DNA from: Delftia acidovorans
GTDB taxonomy: Bacteria > Pseudomonadota > Gammaproteobacteria > Burkholderiales > Burkholderiaceae_C
Reading direction: 5' to 3'
DNA length: 64,000 bases
NCBI GenBank assembly: GCA_031286585.1
Contig: JAITUC010000042.1
Coordinates: 1 to 64,000, forward strand
Under the pieces are notes generated by a model, which ran no database searches, was not told the DNA's origin, and worked only from the letters and a program-made list of their open reading frames with translations. Positions within the stretch are counted from its first letter, which is position 1; every line of letters starts with the position of its first letter. Shown here piece after piece: positions 19,288-27,503 of this stretch. The position numbers and the translations under genes were made by a program.

Positions 19288-19382
19288 CCAGGGACGCCAA
19301 GCAAGGGCCGCCCCGCAGCAAGGGCGTCGTTCCCCTCCCGCAAAGCGAGAGAGGGGGAAGCCGCAAAGCGGCTCAGGGGGTG
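19288..19382 (-). repeat. Interspersed intergenic repeat, copy A
   Basis: Read on the minus strand it begins CACCCCCTGAGCCGCTTTG, continues with a CTTCCCCC stretch and ends TGCGGGGCGGCCCTTGCTTG plus GCGTCCCTGG. Copies B (32012-32106) and C (52845-52932) share the same ordered blocks: CCCCCTGAG, GCGCCTTCCCCC, GGGG-ACG, GCGGGGCGGCCCTT and CCCTGGCTT. Each lies just outside a gene end or start. I believe this family is common between genes in Comamonadaceae; that point is from memory. Confidence 0.8.
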
Positions 19383-19392
19383 CTTCATCATT

Positions 19393-20025
19393 TCAGCGGC
19401 GGCCGCCAAAAAGGCTGCCGCCGATCTTCAGCAGATCGCCCAGGCCCACCTGCCCATCGCCATCCTGGTCCAGCAGGCTCCCCAGAAGACCACCCTGCTG
19501 CTGGGCCTGCGCATGCTCGCGGCCCAGCACCTGGCCCAGGCCGCCGGCATCCATGCCGCCTGCGCTCACGCGCTGTGCAAGAAAGGACATGACGATGGGG
19601 GCCAGCAGCTGCAGCAGCTGGGCCGCGCCGCCGCTGCCCAGGCCCGTGGCCTGGCCCAGTCCGTCCTGCGCACGCTGCTGGTTGCCGCCCAGGATGTGGC
19701 CCAGGATGGCCGCGCCATCGAGCCCGCCACCTGCATTGCCACCCGCGCCTGCGCCGCCGCCCAGCAGCGAGCCCAGCAGGCCGCCGAGGTCCATGCCGCC
19801 ACCGCTGGCCGCGCCATGGTCGCGCTGCAGCGCGCCGAAGAGATTGGCCGCGCCCTGCGGCTCGGCCGCATTGCGGCCCAGCGAGGCCAGCAGCACGGGC
19901 AGGGCCGCGCCCACGGCGCTTTCGGTCTGAGCGGGGCTGGCGCCGATCTGGTCTGCCATCTGCTGCATGGGCGCGCCCTGCAGTTGGGCCATCAGTTCGT
20001 CGGCCAGGGAAGAGCTGGAGTTCAT
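19393..20025 (-). CDS. DUF937 (YidB-like) glycine-rich protein with EF-hand-like tail
   Basis: 210 residues. The N-terminal half (LADELMAQLQGAPMQQMADQIGASPAQTESAVGAALPVLLASLGRNA) is DUF937. The middle is a run of GGLLGSLLGGGAGAGG-type glycine/leucine repeats. The end, DQDGDGQVGLGDLLKIG, reads like one calcium-binding EF-hand or dockerin loop (D-x-D-x-D-G). Function unknown. The start is at 20025 with an AAGGAACG ribosome site. It is a single gene between the CBS gene and the chemoreceptor on the same strand. Confidence 0.85.
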   Translation of the reverse strand: MNSSSSLADELMAQLQGAPMQQMADQIGASPAQTESAVGAALPVLLASLGRNAAEPQGAANLFGALQRDHGAASGGGMDLGGLLGSLLGGGAGAGGNAGGGLDGAAILGHILGGNQQRAQDGLGQATGLGSGGAAQLLQLLAPIVMSFLAQRVSAGGMDAGGLGQVLGREHAQAQQQGGLLGSLLDQDGDGQVGLGDLLKIGGSLFGGRR

Positions 20026-20155
20026 GGTCGTTCCTTCATCCGGTCGCCCGGTCAACACAAAACCACATGGTATGCGCAAGCCTGCGCAGTGCACATGACG
20101 GAGCTGCGTCCAAGTGTCAACGATGTTTTCCAGCGGCCGGGCGGCCCCGCAGGGG

Positions 20156-21877
20156 TCAGGTCGTGGTCAGCACCCTCTGCGGCTGCGCGCGCGCCTGCCG
20201 CATCTGTGGCGGGCTCTGCACCGGGCTGCGTGCCTGGCTCTGTGCCTGGGCCTTCATGGACCGGCGCAGGGCCACGGCATCGGCCGCTGCGGCAGGCGAG
20301 CGGCCCGTGGCGTCCAGCCGGAAGACCTGCACGGTTTCCGACACGGTCTGCGCCTGGGCCTGCAAGGCCATGGCCGATGCCGCGTTCTGCTCCACCAGGG
20401 CCGCGTTCTGCTGCGTGATGCTGTCCAGATGCGACACGGCCGCGTTGACCTGGGAGATGCCGCTGAGCTGCTCGCTGGAAGCACTGTGGATCTCGCCGAT
20501 CAGCAGGCTCACGCGCCGCACCAGATCCAGCGATTCGATCATGGTCTTCTGCGCCACTTCGGTCCTCTGGTTGCCGTCCAGCACCTTGGCGGCGGAGTCG
20601 TCGATGAGTTCGCGGATCTCCTTGGCCGCTGCCAGCGTGCGCTGCGAGAGGCTGCGCACCTCGGCCGCCACGACCGCAAAGCCCCGCCCCTGGTCGCCTG
20701 CGCGCGCGGCCTCCACGGCAGCGTTCAGCGCCAGGATATTGGTCTGGAAGGCGATGGAGTCGATGAGCTGCGTGATCTCGCCGATGCGCCCCGAAGCGGC
20801 CTGGATCTGCTTCATGGTGGCAGCCACGCCATCGACGGCACCGCTGCTGCGCTCGGCCACCTCGCTGGCCTGGGCGGCCAGGTCCGTGGCCTGGCGGGCC
20901 GAGTCGGCCGTGTGCTTGACGGTGCCCGTGATCTCCTCCATGGAGGCCGCCGTCTGCTGCAGGTTGCCCGCCTGGGTTTCGGTGCGTGCGGACAGGTCCT
21001 GGTTGCCCTGCGCGATTTCACGGCTGGAGATCTGCATCTTGTCGCTTTCCTCGCGCGCATCGCGCACGATGGACAGCAGGTTCACGTTGAGCTGGCTCAG
21101 CGCCTTCTGCAGATCGCCCACCACGTCCTTGCGCGTGATGCGTATGGTCTGCGTCAGATCGCCGGCCGCCAGGCGGTTGGCCTGCAGCACCATCTGCGCC
21201 AGCGGCGCCACGGTCAGCCGGTAGGCCCAGGCCCCGGCAAGGCCCGTGAAGATGCAGACCGCCAGCCAGGCCAGCGCGGACCACGCGTCCAGCGTATGCC
21301 CGCCCGCCAGCGCCGCGCCAAAGGCCGCCGCCACCACCATGCAGAAGATCAGTGCCAGCTTGCCGGCCAGGCCCAGGCTCAATGCGCTGGCCAGGCGGCC
21401 GCCCAGGTTGTTGCGCAGCAGGTGGCCGGCACGCAGCACATGGACCTGGCGCCCGGCGTCCTTCTCGGCGCGCATGGTGGCGTAGAGGCGCTCGGCCGCA
21501 TCGGTCTGCTCGCGCGTGGCCTCGGTGCGCACCGACATGTAGCCCGAGGGCCTGTCGCCGTCCATCAGCGGGGTGACATTGGCCATGACCCAGTAGAAGT
21601 CGCCGTTCTTGCGCCGGTTCTTCACGGGGGCGGACCAGGGCAGGCCCGCCGATATGGTCTCCCACATGTCGCGGAAGGCTTCCTCGGGCATGTCGGGGTG
21701 GCGGATCATGTTGTGGGGCTGGCCCAGCAGGTCTTCGCGCTCGTAGCCGCTGACCTCGATGAACATCGGGTTGCAGTAGAGGATGCGGCCCTTCAGGTCC
21801 GTGGTGGACACCAGGGTCTGGCCCTTGGGAAATGCGTATTCACGCGTGCTGACTGGCAGATTCACTCTCATAGGCAT
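20156..21877 (-). CDS. Aer-like methyl-accepting chemotaxis protein (PAS-HAMP-MCP)
   Basis: 573 residues. A PAS domain of Aer type occupies residues 20-120 (FIEVSGYEREDLLGQPHNMIRHPDMPEEAFRDMW). Two closely spaced membrane helices around residues 165-215 lead into a HAMP region (RLAAGDLTQTI) and an MCP signalling domain with the conserved hairpin tip IDSIAFQTNILALNAAVEAARAGDQGRGFAVVAAEVR. There is no large periplasmic domain, so it should sense redox or energy state through the PAS cofactor. No pentapeptide for CheR is evident at the C-terminus. It is divergent from the nitrate reductase operon. Confidence 0.93.
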   Translation of the reverse strand: MPMRVNLPVSTREYAFPKGQTLVSTTDLKGRILYCNPMFIEVSGYEREDLLGQPHNMIRHPDMPEEAFRDMWETISAGLPWSAPVKNRRKNGDFYWVMANVTPLMDGDRPSGYMSVRTEATREQTDAAERLYATMRAEKDAGRQVHVLRAGHLLRNNLGGRLASALSLGLAGKLALIFCMVVAAAFGAALAGGHTLDAWSALAWLAVCIFTGLAGAWAYRLTVAPLAQMVLQANRLAAGDLTQTIRITRKDVVGDLQKALSQLNVNLLSIVRDAREESDKMQISSREIAQGNQDLSARTETQAGNLQQTAASMEEITGTVKHTADSARQATDLAAQASEVAERSSGAVDGVAATMKQIQAASGRIGEITQLIDSIAFQTNILALNAAVEAARAGDQGRGFAVVAAEVRSLSQRTLAAAKEIRELIDDSAAKVLDGNQRTEVAQKTMIESLDLVRRVSLLIGEIHSASSEQLSGISQVNAAVSHLDSITQQNAALVEQNAASAMALQAQAQTVSETVQVFRLDATGRSPAAAADAVALRRSMKAQAQSQARSPVQSPPQMRQARAQPQRVLTTT

Positions 21878-22034
21878 GGTCCCTTGAAGAAGAAAAATCT
21901 TTCACGTCATCGCGGCCCTGGCTTACTCCGGGGCCGGGTGGCTTGTTGTACCCCCCATTCGTCTCATTTGAAACAAATCAACACAAAACCTCCATTCGAT
22001 TCAGACATCTGATAGGTCCGTCTCGATAGCGTGC
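21878..22034. other. Intergenic spacer between chemoreceptor and nas leader
   Basis: First part of a 409-base gene-free stretch between the chemoreceptor and the nasC-like gene. It is AT-rich around 21960-22010 and probably holds the chemoreceptor promoter, though no clear hexamers were assigned. The rest of the stretch (22035-22286) is the regulatory leader described in the following entries. Confidence 0.4.
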
Positions 22035-22049
22035 GCACCGCTTTGATGC
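22035..22049. promoter_or_regulatory. NtrC-type enhancer site for the nitrate reductase promoter
   Basis: GCACCGCTTTGATGC, the NtrC-site layout with one changed base in the right arm. A weaker copy, GCACCAGCCTGGATC, lies at 22057-22071, two helical turns further on. Both are 60-90 bases upstream of the sigma-54 promoter. The binder is inferred. Confidence 0.55.
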
Positions 22050-22125
22050 ATGCAGGGCACCAGCCTGGATCGTCAGCATGAGCACGCGTGTTCGGCGCAG
22101 GGCCCCGGACCAGGGCCGCCCGTGC

Positions 22126-22141
22126 TGGCACGCAGCTTGCT
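22126..22141 (+). promoter_or_regulatory. Sigma-54 promoter of the nitrate reductase operon
   Basis: TGGCACG-CAGC-TTGCT, a perfect match to TGGCACG-N4-TTGCW. It predicts a transcript start near 22152, at the edge of the first ANTAR hairpin. Confidence 0.92.
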
Positions 22142-22152
22142 ATATCCCGGGC

Positions 22153-22200
22153 GTGGCCATGGATGGCCGCAGGGCCAGGCGCAACGACGCGCCACGGCCC
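22153..22200 (+). promoter_or_regulatory. ANTAR-target two-hexaloop leader RNA (P1 + P2)
   Basis: P1: stem GTGGCC / GGCCGC (22153-22158 with 22165-22170) around the loop ATGGAT. P2: stem GGCGC / GCGCC (22178-22182 with 22189-22193) around the loop AACGAC, extended outward by GGGCC / GGCCC. Both loops are six bases long with A at position 1 and G at position 4, the two-hexaloop motif known for ANTAR antiterminators. A terminator begins six bases later. NasR encoded at 14 kb is the likely ligand. Confidence 0.88.
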
Positions 22201-22205
22201 GGGAC

Positions 22206-22262
22206 AAAGGCGTCACCTCGCGCGCAGCCATCGGCCGCGCAGCGCGGGGACGCCTTTTTTGT
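22206..22262 (+). terminator. Leader terminator (attenuator) before the nasC-like gene
   Basis: AAAGGCGTC (22206-22214) pairs with GACGCCTTT (22249-22257), with further GC pairing inside, followed by TTTTTTGTTTT. It is a strong intrinsic terminator placed directly between the two hexaloop hairpins and the first gene, so expression requires antitermination. GCGTC at its 5' arm can also pair with GACGC in P2, a possible switch between the two folds. Confidence 0.9.
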
Positions 22263-22286
22263 TTTCCGAACCGCAACGGGGGCACG

Positions 22287-23558
22287 ATGAAAAAATCCAG
22301 GCTGGTGATGGTGGGCAACGGCATGGCCGGCGTGCGCACGCTGGAGGAGCTGCTCAAGATCGCGCCCGACCGCTACGAGATCACGGTATTCGGGGCCGAG
22401 CCCCACCCCCACTACAACCGCATCATGCTGTCGCCCGTGCTGGCGGGCGAGCAGCAGCTGGACGAGATCATCCTCAACGACTGGTCCTGGTATGCGCAGC
22501 ACGGCATCACCCTGCATGCGGGCTGCCGCGTGCACGCAGTGGACCGGGCGCGCCGCGTGGTGCATGCCGTGGACGCGGCTGGCCAGCCGGTGAGCGCCGA
22601 GTACGACCGGCTGATCCTGGCCACGGGTTCGCGCCCCTTCATGCTGCCCGTGCCCGGGCGCGAGCTGGAAGGCGTGCTGGGCTACCGCGACATTGCCGAC
22701 ACCCGGGCCATGATCGCGGCGGCCGCCAGCCACCGCCATGCCGTGGTCATCGGCGGCGGTCTGCTGGGCCTGGAGGCCGCCAACGGACTCATGAAGCGCG
22801 GCATGGACGTCACCGTGGTGCATGCGGGCGAACGCCTGCTGGACCGCCAGTTGGACGAGACCGCCGGCGCCTTGCTGCAGGCCTCGCTGGCCGCGCGCGG
22901 CATGCGCTTTCTGATGCAAGCCCAGACCCGGGCGCTGACGGGCGACGGCCAGGGGCGCGTGGCCTGCGTGCACCTGCAGGACGGGCGCGAGGCACCGGCC
23001 TCGCTGGTGGTCATGGCCGTGGGCATCCGGCCCGAGACCACGCTGGCCGAGCAGATGCGCCTGCACGTGCAGCGCGGCATCGTGGTCAGCGACACGCTGC
23101 AGACCGTGACCGACCCGCGCATCTACGCCGTGGGCGAGTGCGCGGCGCACCGGGGCGTGGCCTACGGGCTGGTGGCGCCGCTGTTCGAGCAGGGCAAGGT
23201 GCTGGCCAACCACTTGGCCGAGATCGGCATCGGCCGCTATCCGGGGTCGCAGACCTCGGCCAAGCTCAAGGTCACGGGCATCCATCTGTTCAGCGCGGGC
23301 GACTTCCGCGGTGACGAGGGCACGGAGGAAATCGTGCTCAGCGACCCCGGCGCGGGCGTGTACCGCAAGCTTGTGCTGCGCGGAGACCGACTGGTCGGCG
23401 CCTGCCTGTATGGCGACACCGAGGACGGCGGCTGGTACTTCCGCCTGCTGCGCGACGGCGTGGCCGTGCAGGAGATGCGCGACCGCCTCATGTTCGGCGA
23501 AAACCAAGCAGGCCAAGCCATCCAGACCAGCCAGGCCGACCCGGCCGGCGGCGCGTGA
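22287..23558 (+). CDS. nasC: FAD/NAD(P)-dependent nitrate reductase electron-transfer subunit
   Basis: 423 residues. An N-terminal FAD dinucleotide fold (LVMVGNGMAGVRTLEELL), a second NAD(P)-binding fold (AVVIGGGLLGLEAANGLMKRGMDVTVVH) and an NADH-oxidase/NirB-like end (VTGIHLFSAGDFRGDEG) are visible. It matches the reductase partners of assimilatory nitrate reductases (NasB of Bacillus, NasC of Klebsiella) and would pass electrons from NAD(P)H to NasA. No siroheme or iron-sulfur motif is present, so it is not nitrite reductase itself. The ATG is at 22287, straight after the attenuator. Confidence 0.86.
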   Translation: MKKSRLVMVGNGMAGVRTLEELLKIAPDRYEITVFGAEPHPHYNRIMLSPVLAGEQQLDEIILNDWSWYAQHGITLHAGCRVHAVDRARRVVHAVDAAGQPVSAEYDRLILATGSRPFMLPVPGRELEGVLGYRDIADTRAMIAAAASHRHAVVIGGGLLGLEAANGLMKRGMDVTVVHAGERLLDRQLDETAGALLQASLAARGMRFLMQAQTRALTGDGQGRVACVHLQDGREAPASLVVMAVGIRPETTLAEQMRLHVQRGIVVSDTLQTVTDPRIYAVGECAAHRGVAYGLVAPLFEQGKVLANHLAEIGIGRYPGSQTSAKLKVTGIHLFSAGDFRGDEGTEEIVLSDPGAGVYRKLVLRGDRLVGACLYGDTEDGGWYFRLLRDGVAVQEMRDRLMFGENQAGQAIQTSQADPAGGA

Positions 23559-23607
23559 TGGCGCCCGCCCCGTGCCCTGCCCCACCCCCATCCACCCCAG
23601 GCCCACC

Positions 23608-26451
23608 ATGCAAGAAACCCGATCCACCTGCCCCTACTGCGGCGTAGGCTGCGGCGTCCTCATCGAAAGCGATGGCGCGCGCATCACGGGCGTGCGCGGC
23701 GATCCGGCGCACCCCGCCAACCACGGCCGCCTGTGCACCAAGGGCAGCACCCTGCACCTGACGGCCTCGCCCGCCCTGGCACGGCAGACGCGGCTGCTGC
23801 AGCCCGCGCTGCGTTCAACGCGCGGCGCCGCGCCCCAGGATGTGGGCTGGGATGCCGCACTGGACCTGGCCGCCGGCAGGCTGGCCTCCATCGTGCAGGA
23901 GCACGGCCCCGACGCCGTGGGCCTGTATGTGAGCGGCCAGTTGCTGACCGAGGACTACTACGTCTTCAACAAGCTGGCCAAGGGCCTGATCGGCACCAAC
24001 AACATCGACACCAATTCGCGCCTGTGCATGAGCAGCGCCGTGGCCGGCTACAAGCTCACGCTGGGCGCCGACGCGCCACCGGCCTGCTACGAGGATGTGG
24101 ACCATGCGGACTGCCTCTTCATCGTGGGCAGCAACGCGGCCTGGGCGCATCCCGTGCTCACGCGGCGCATCGAGCAGGCGCGTGCCGCGCGGCCGCAGAT
24201 GAAGATCATCGTGGCCGACCCGCGCCGCACCGACACGGCCGGCATGGCCGACCTCTTCCTGCCGCTGCGTCCCGGCAGCGACACCCTGCTGTTCCACGGC
24301 ATGCTGCACATCATGGAGCTGGAAGGCTGGCTGGACCAGGGCTACATCGCACGCCACACCAGCGGCTTCGCCGACCTTCAGGCCCTGGTGCGCGAAGCCA
24401 CGCCCGAGCGCGTGGCCGAGGTTTGCGGCCTGCCCCGGCACGACCTGTTCCAGGCAGCGCAATGGTTTGCGCTGGGCGGGGATGCACGCGACAACGCCGC
24501 CCGTGGCGCCACGCTGAGCCTGTACTGCCAGGGCCTGAACCAGAGCAGCAACGGCACGGCCAAGAACGCCGCGCTGATCGGCCTGCACCTGGCCACGGGC
24601 CAGATCGGGCGCGCGGGCGCGGGGCCGTTCTCGCTCACGGGCCAGCCCAATGCCATGGGCGGGCGCGAGGTGGGCGGGCTGGCCAACCTGCTGTCGGCCC
24701 ACCGCGACCTGGCCAACCCGGCCCACCGCGCCGAAGTGGCCGCGCTGTGGGGCGTGGACGCCGTGCCATCGCGGCCCGGCAAGACCGCCGTGGAGATGTT
24801 CGAGGCCGCCGCCGAGGGCGAGATCCGCGCGCTGTGGATCGCCTGCACCAACCCTGCGCAAAGCATGCCCGACCAGGCCCTGGTGCGGCGCGCGCTGCAG
24901 CGGGCCGAATTCGTCATCGTGCAGGAGGCCTTTGCCACCACCGCCACCTGCGCCTACGCCGACCTGCTGCTGCCCGCCACCACCTGGGGCGAGAAGATCG
25001 GCACGGTGACCAACAGCGAAAGGCGCATCTCGCGCGTGCGCCCCGCCGTGGCCGCACCCGGCGCCGCGCGCCATGACTGGCGCATTGCCGTGGACTGCGC
25101 GCAGCGCATGGAGGCACGGCTGCGCCCGGGCCTGCCCAGCCTCTTCCCCTACGACACCGAGGACGCCGCTGCCGGCGCCCAGGCCATCTGGAACGAGCAC
25201 CGCGAGAGCACGCGCGGGCGCGACCTGGACATCACCGGCCTGTCCTGGGATCTGCTGGACGCGCAAGGCCCCCAGCAATGGCCGCTGCCCGAAGGCGCAG
25301 CGCATGGCCGCGCCCGGCTCTACGAAGACGGCCTCTTTCCCACGCCCGATGGCCGCGCCCGCTTTGCGCTGCTGCCCTGGCAGCCGCTGGCCGAGCCGCC
25401 CGATGCGCACTACCCCTTCAGCCTCACCACGGGCCGGCTGCGCGACCAGTGGCACGGCATGAGCCGCACGGGCCAGCTGGGTCGCCTGTTCGGCCACGCG
25501 GCCGAGCCCAGCCTGCAGATGCATCCACAGAACATGGCCGAGCGCAGCCTGCGCGCGGGCGACCTGGTGCAGATGAGCAGCCGGCGCGGCACCTTGCTGG
25601 TGCCGGTGCAGCCCGACGGCACGCTCACGCCCTCCCAGCTTTTCATGGCCATGCACTGGGGCGGCGAATACCTGGGCGGCACTGGAATGGGCGGTACGCC
25701 GACAGGTGGCATCAACGCGCTGACCACCCCGGCTTTCTGCCCTGGCTCCAGGCAGCCCGAACTCAAGCACACGGCCGTGAAGCTGCAAAAGGCCGAACTG
25801 CCCTGGACCCTGCTGGCCATGGCATGGCTGCCCGAGGACCGGGTGCTGGCCGTGCGCGAGCAGTTGTCCGCCCTCATGCCGCACTTCGGCTTTGCCAGCT
25901 GCGTGCCCTTCGGCAATGCCGTCCCGCTGCAGGACGCCGAACGGGCCCGGCACGGCGTGCTGCTGCGCGCCGCCGCACAGGAGGCGCCGGGCGAGGCCGT
26001 CCTCGCACGGATCGAATCCCTGCTGGGCCTGGATGCCGCAGACACCCTGCGCTACAGCGACCGCCGCCGCCAGCACAACCGCGCGCTGCGGCTGGACCGC
26101 CGCAGCCTGTCCACCACGGTCGAGGCCCTGCTGCTGGCGGGCGACACGCGCGCGGGCAGCTGGCTGACCACCCTGCTGCAGGACCAGGTGCCGGCACAGG
26201 ACTATGGCCGCCTGCTGCTCATGCCCTCGGGCTCGGCACCGCTGGCCATCCCGCCGCGTGCGCGCCAGGTCTGCAGCTGCTTCGATGTGGACGAGACCGC
26301 CATCGACGGCGTGCTGGCCCGCTGCGAGGGCAGCGACGACGTGCGCCTTGCCGCGCTGCAAGGCCAGCTGCGCTGCGGCACCAACTGCGGCTCCTGCCTG
26401 CCCGAACTCAAGCGTCTGGTGCGCCATATCCCCATCGTGCCCAGCGCGTAG
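23608..26451 (+). CDS. nasA: Assimilatory nitrate reductase catalytic subunit
   Basis: 947 residues. The N-terminus binds a 4Fe-4S cluster through Cys8, Cys11, Cys15 and Cys43 (CPYCGVGCG...GRLCTKGS). The molybdopterin oxidoreductase domains follow, with GTNNIDTNSRLCMSS and the cofactor-binding LTTGRLRDQWHGMSRTG. The last 60 residues form a BFD-like 2Fe-2S domain (VCSCFDVDE...LRCGTNCGSCLPELKRL), as in Klebsiella NasA. It reduces nitrate to nitrite in the cytoplasm with a bis-MGD molybdenum cofactor. The start MQETRSTCPYCG is clear. Second gene of the operon. Confidence 0.95.
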   Translation: MQETRSTCPYCGVGCGVLIESDGARITGVRGDPAHPANHGRLCTKGSTLHLTASPALARQTRLLQPALRSTRGAAPQDVGWDAALDLAAGRLASIVQEHGPDAVGLYVSGQLLTEDYYVFNKLAKGLIGTNNIDTNSRLCMSSAVAGYKLTLGADAPPACYEDVDHADCLFIVGSNAAWAHPVLTRRIEQARAARPQMKIIVADPRRTDTAGMADLFLPLRPGSDTLLFHGMLHIMELEGWLDQGYIARHTSGFADLQALVREATPERVAEVCGLPRHDLFQAAQWFALGGDARDNAARGATLSLYCQGLNQSSNGTAKNAALIGLHLATGQIGRAGAGPFSLTGQPNAMGGREVGGLANLLSAHRDLANPAHRAEVAALWGVDAVPSRPGKTAVEMFEAAAEGEIRALWIACTNPAQSMPDQALVRRALQRAEFVIVQEAFATTATCAYADLLLPATTWGEKIGTVTNSERRISRVRPAVAAPGAARHDWRIAVDCAQRMEARLRPGLPSLFPYDTEDAAAGAQAIWNEHRESTRGRDLDITGLSWDLLDAQGPQQWPLPEGAAHGRARLYEDGLFPTPDGRARFALLPWQPLAEPPDAHYPFSLTTGRLRDQWHGMSRTGQLGRLFGHAAEPSLQMHPQNMAERSLRAGDLVQMSSRRGTLLVPVQPDGTLTPSQLFMAMHWGGEYLGGTGMGGTPTGGINALTTPAFCPGSRQPELKHTAVKLQKAELPWTLLAMAWLPEDRVLAVREQLSALMPHFGFASCVPFGNAVPLQDAERARHGVLLRAAAQEAPGEAVLARIESLLGLDAADTLRYSDRRRQHNRALRLDRRSLSTTVEALLLAGDTRAGSWLTTLLQDQVPAQDYGRLLLMPSGSAPLAIPPRARQVCSCFDVDETAIDGVLARCEGSDDVRLAALQGQLRCGTNCGSCLPELKRLVRHIPIVPSA

Positions 26452-26562
26452 GCGGCATGAAAGCGACGATTGAACGACGGGTTTGCATATATAGCGAAAA
26501 GTAATGAAACCTGCGGGAAAATATGCCCCCACAGGATTCACCCCTCCCACGATCACAACGCC

Positions 26563-27477
26563 ATGGGCATCAGCCAATACATCAAGGAAATAGGCCGCGG
26601 CGCACGCGGAGCCAAGGCGCTGGAACGCACGCAGGCCGCCGACCTGTTCGGCCAGGTGCTGGACGGCGGCGTCAGCGACCTGGAAATCGGGGCGTTTTGC
26701 ATCGCCATGCGCATCAAGGGCGAGACCGTCGAGGAGATGAGCGGCTTCCTGGACGCCGTGCATGCGCGCGCCGCCCGCTTTCCCGCCTCGGCCGGCGGCC
26801 GCCCCGTGATCGTTCTGCCCAGCTACAACGGCGCGCGCCGCCTGCCCGTGCTCACCCCCCTGCTGGCCCTGCTGCTGGCACGCGAAGGCCTGCCCGTGCT
26901 GCTGCACGGCATGCGCACCGAGGCGCGCCGCATCCTGGCCAGCGATGTGCTGCAGGCCCTGGGCATTGCGCCGCTGCCATCCCCCCAGGCCCTGGCCGGC
27001 GGCCAGGTGGCCCATATCCCTACCGAACATCTGCACCCGGGCCTGGCGCGCCTGCTGTCCGTGCGCGAGGTCATCGGCCTGCGCAACCCGGGCCACAGCG
27101 TGGTCAAGCTGCTGGCGCCCTGCGACGGCCCCTGCCTGCTGGTGACGGCCTACACGCATCCCGAGTACCTGCCCATGCTGCACGGCACCTTCGGAACGCT
27201 GGGCATGAATGTCCTGCTCTCGCGCGGGCTGGAAGGCGAGGTCGCGGCCGACCCGCGCCGGCTGCCGCGCTACGACGGCTTCGTGGCAGGCGCCCACCAG
27301 TTGCTGGCCGAGCAGCAAAGCGGCACCGCCTCCGACGTGCCGGGCCTGCCCGCCGGGATCGATGTGGACACCACAGCACGCTACACCGAAGACGTGCTCG
27401 CGGGCCGGCTGCCCGTGCCGCCCGCGCTCACACGCCAGGTGGAACACATCGTCCACCTTGCCGATCAAATTCGCTGA
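26563..27477 (+). CDS. ybiB: YbiB/TrpD2 family DNA-binding protein
   Basis: 304 residues of the anthranilate phosphoribosyltransferase fold: ISQYIKEIGRGARGAKALERTQAADLFGQVLDGGVSDLEIGAFCIAMRIKGE is the helical N-domain and VLPSYNGARRLPVLTPLLALLLAREG the start of the C-domain. The glycine-rich phosphoribosyl-pyrophosphate loop of true TrpD is replaced by PSYNGARR, as in YbiB/TrpD2, which binds nucleic acid non-specifically and is LexA-regulated in E. coli. Here it stands between nasA and cobA, about 110 bases after nasA and 26 before cobA. That nitrate context suggests operon membership; no role in nitrate use is known to me. Confidence 0.87.
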   Translation: MGISQYIKEIGRGARGAKALERTQAADLFGQVLDGGVSDLEIGAFCIAMRIKGETVEEMSGFLDAVHARAARFPASAGGRPVIVLPSYNGARRLPVLTPLLALLLAREGLPVLLHGMRTEARRILASDVLQALGIAPLPSPQALAGGQVAHIPTEHLHPGLARLLSVREVIGLRNPGHSVVKLLAPCDGPCLLVTAYTHPEYLPMLHGTFGTLGMNVLLSRGLEGEVAADPRRLPRYDGFVAGAHQLLAEQQSGTASDVPGLPAGIDVDTTARYTEDVLAGRLPVPPALTRQVEHIVHLADQIR

Positions 27478-27503
27478 ATACCCCAGAAAAACGGAGCCCC
27501 GCC

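Noticed and set aside
22287..26451. Nitrite reductase nirBD in the nitrate operon
   Set aside because: The flavoprotein at 22287 has only FAD/NAD folds and no sirohaem or 4Fe-4S motif, and the large subunit is a molybdopterin nitrate reductase. NirB/NirD must be elsewhere.
23815..27468. A 1217-codon open frame on the minus strand
   Set aside because: It is antisense to nasA and ybiB, whose motifs are unmistakable. High GC with strong third-position bias keeps antisense frames open in this DNA.
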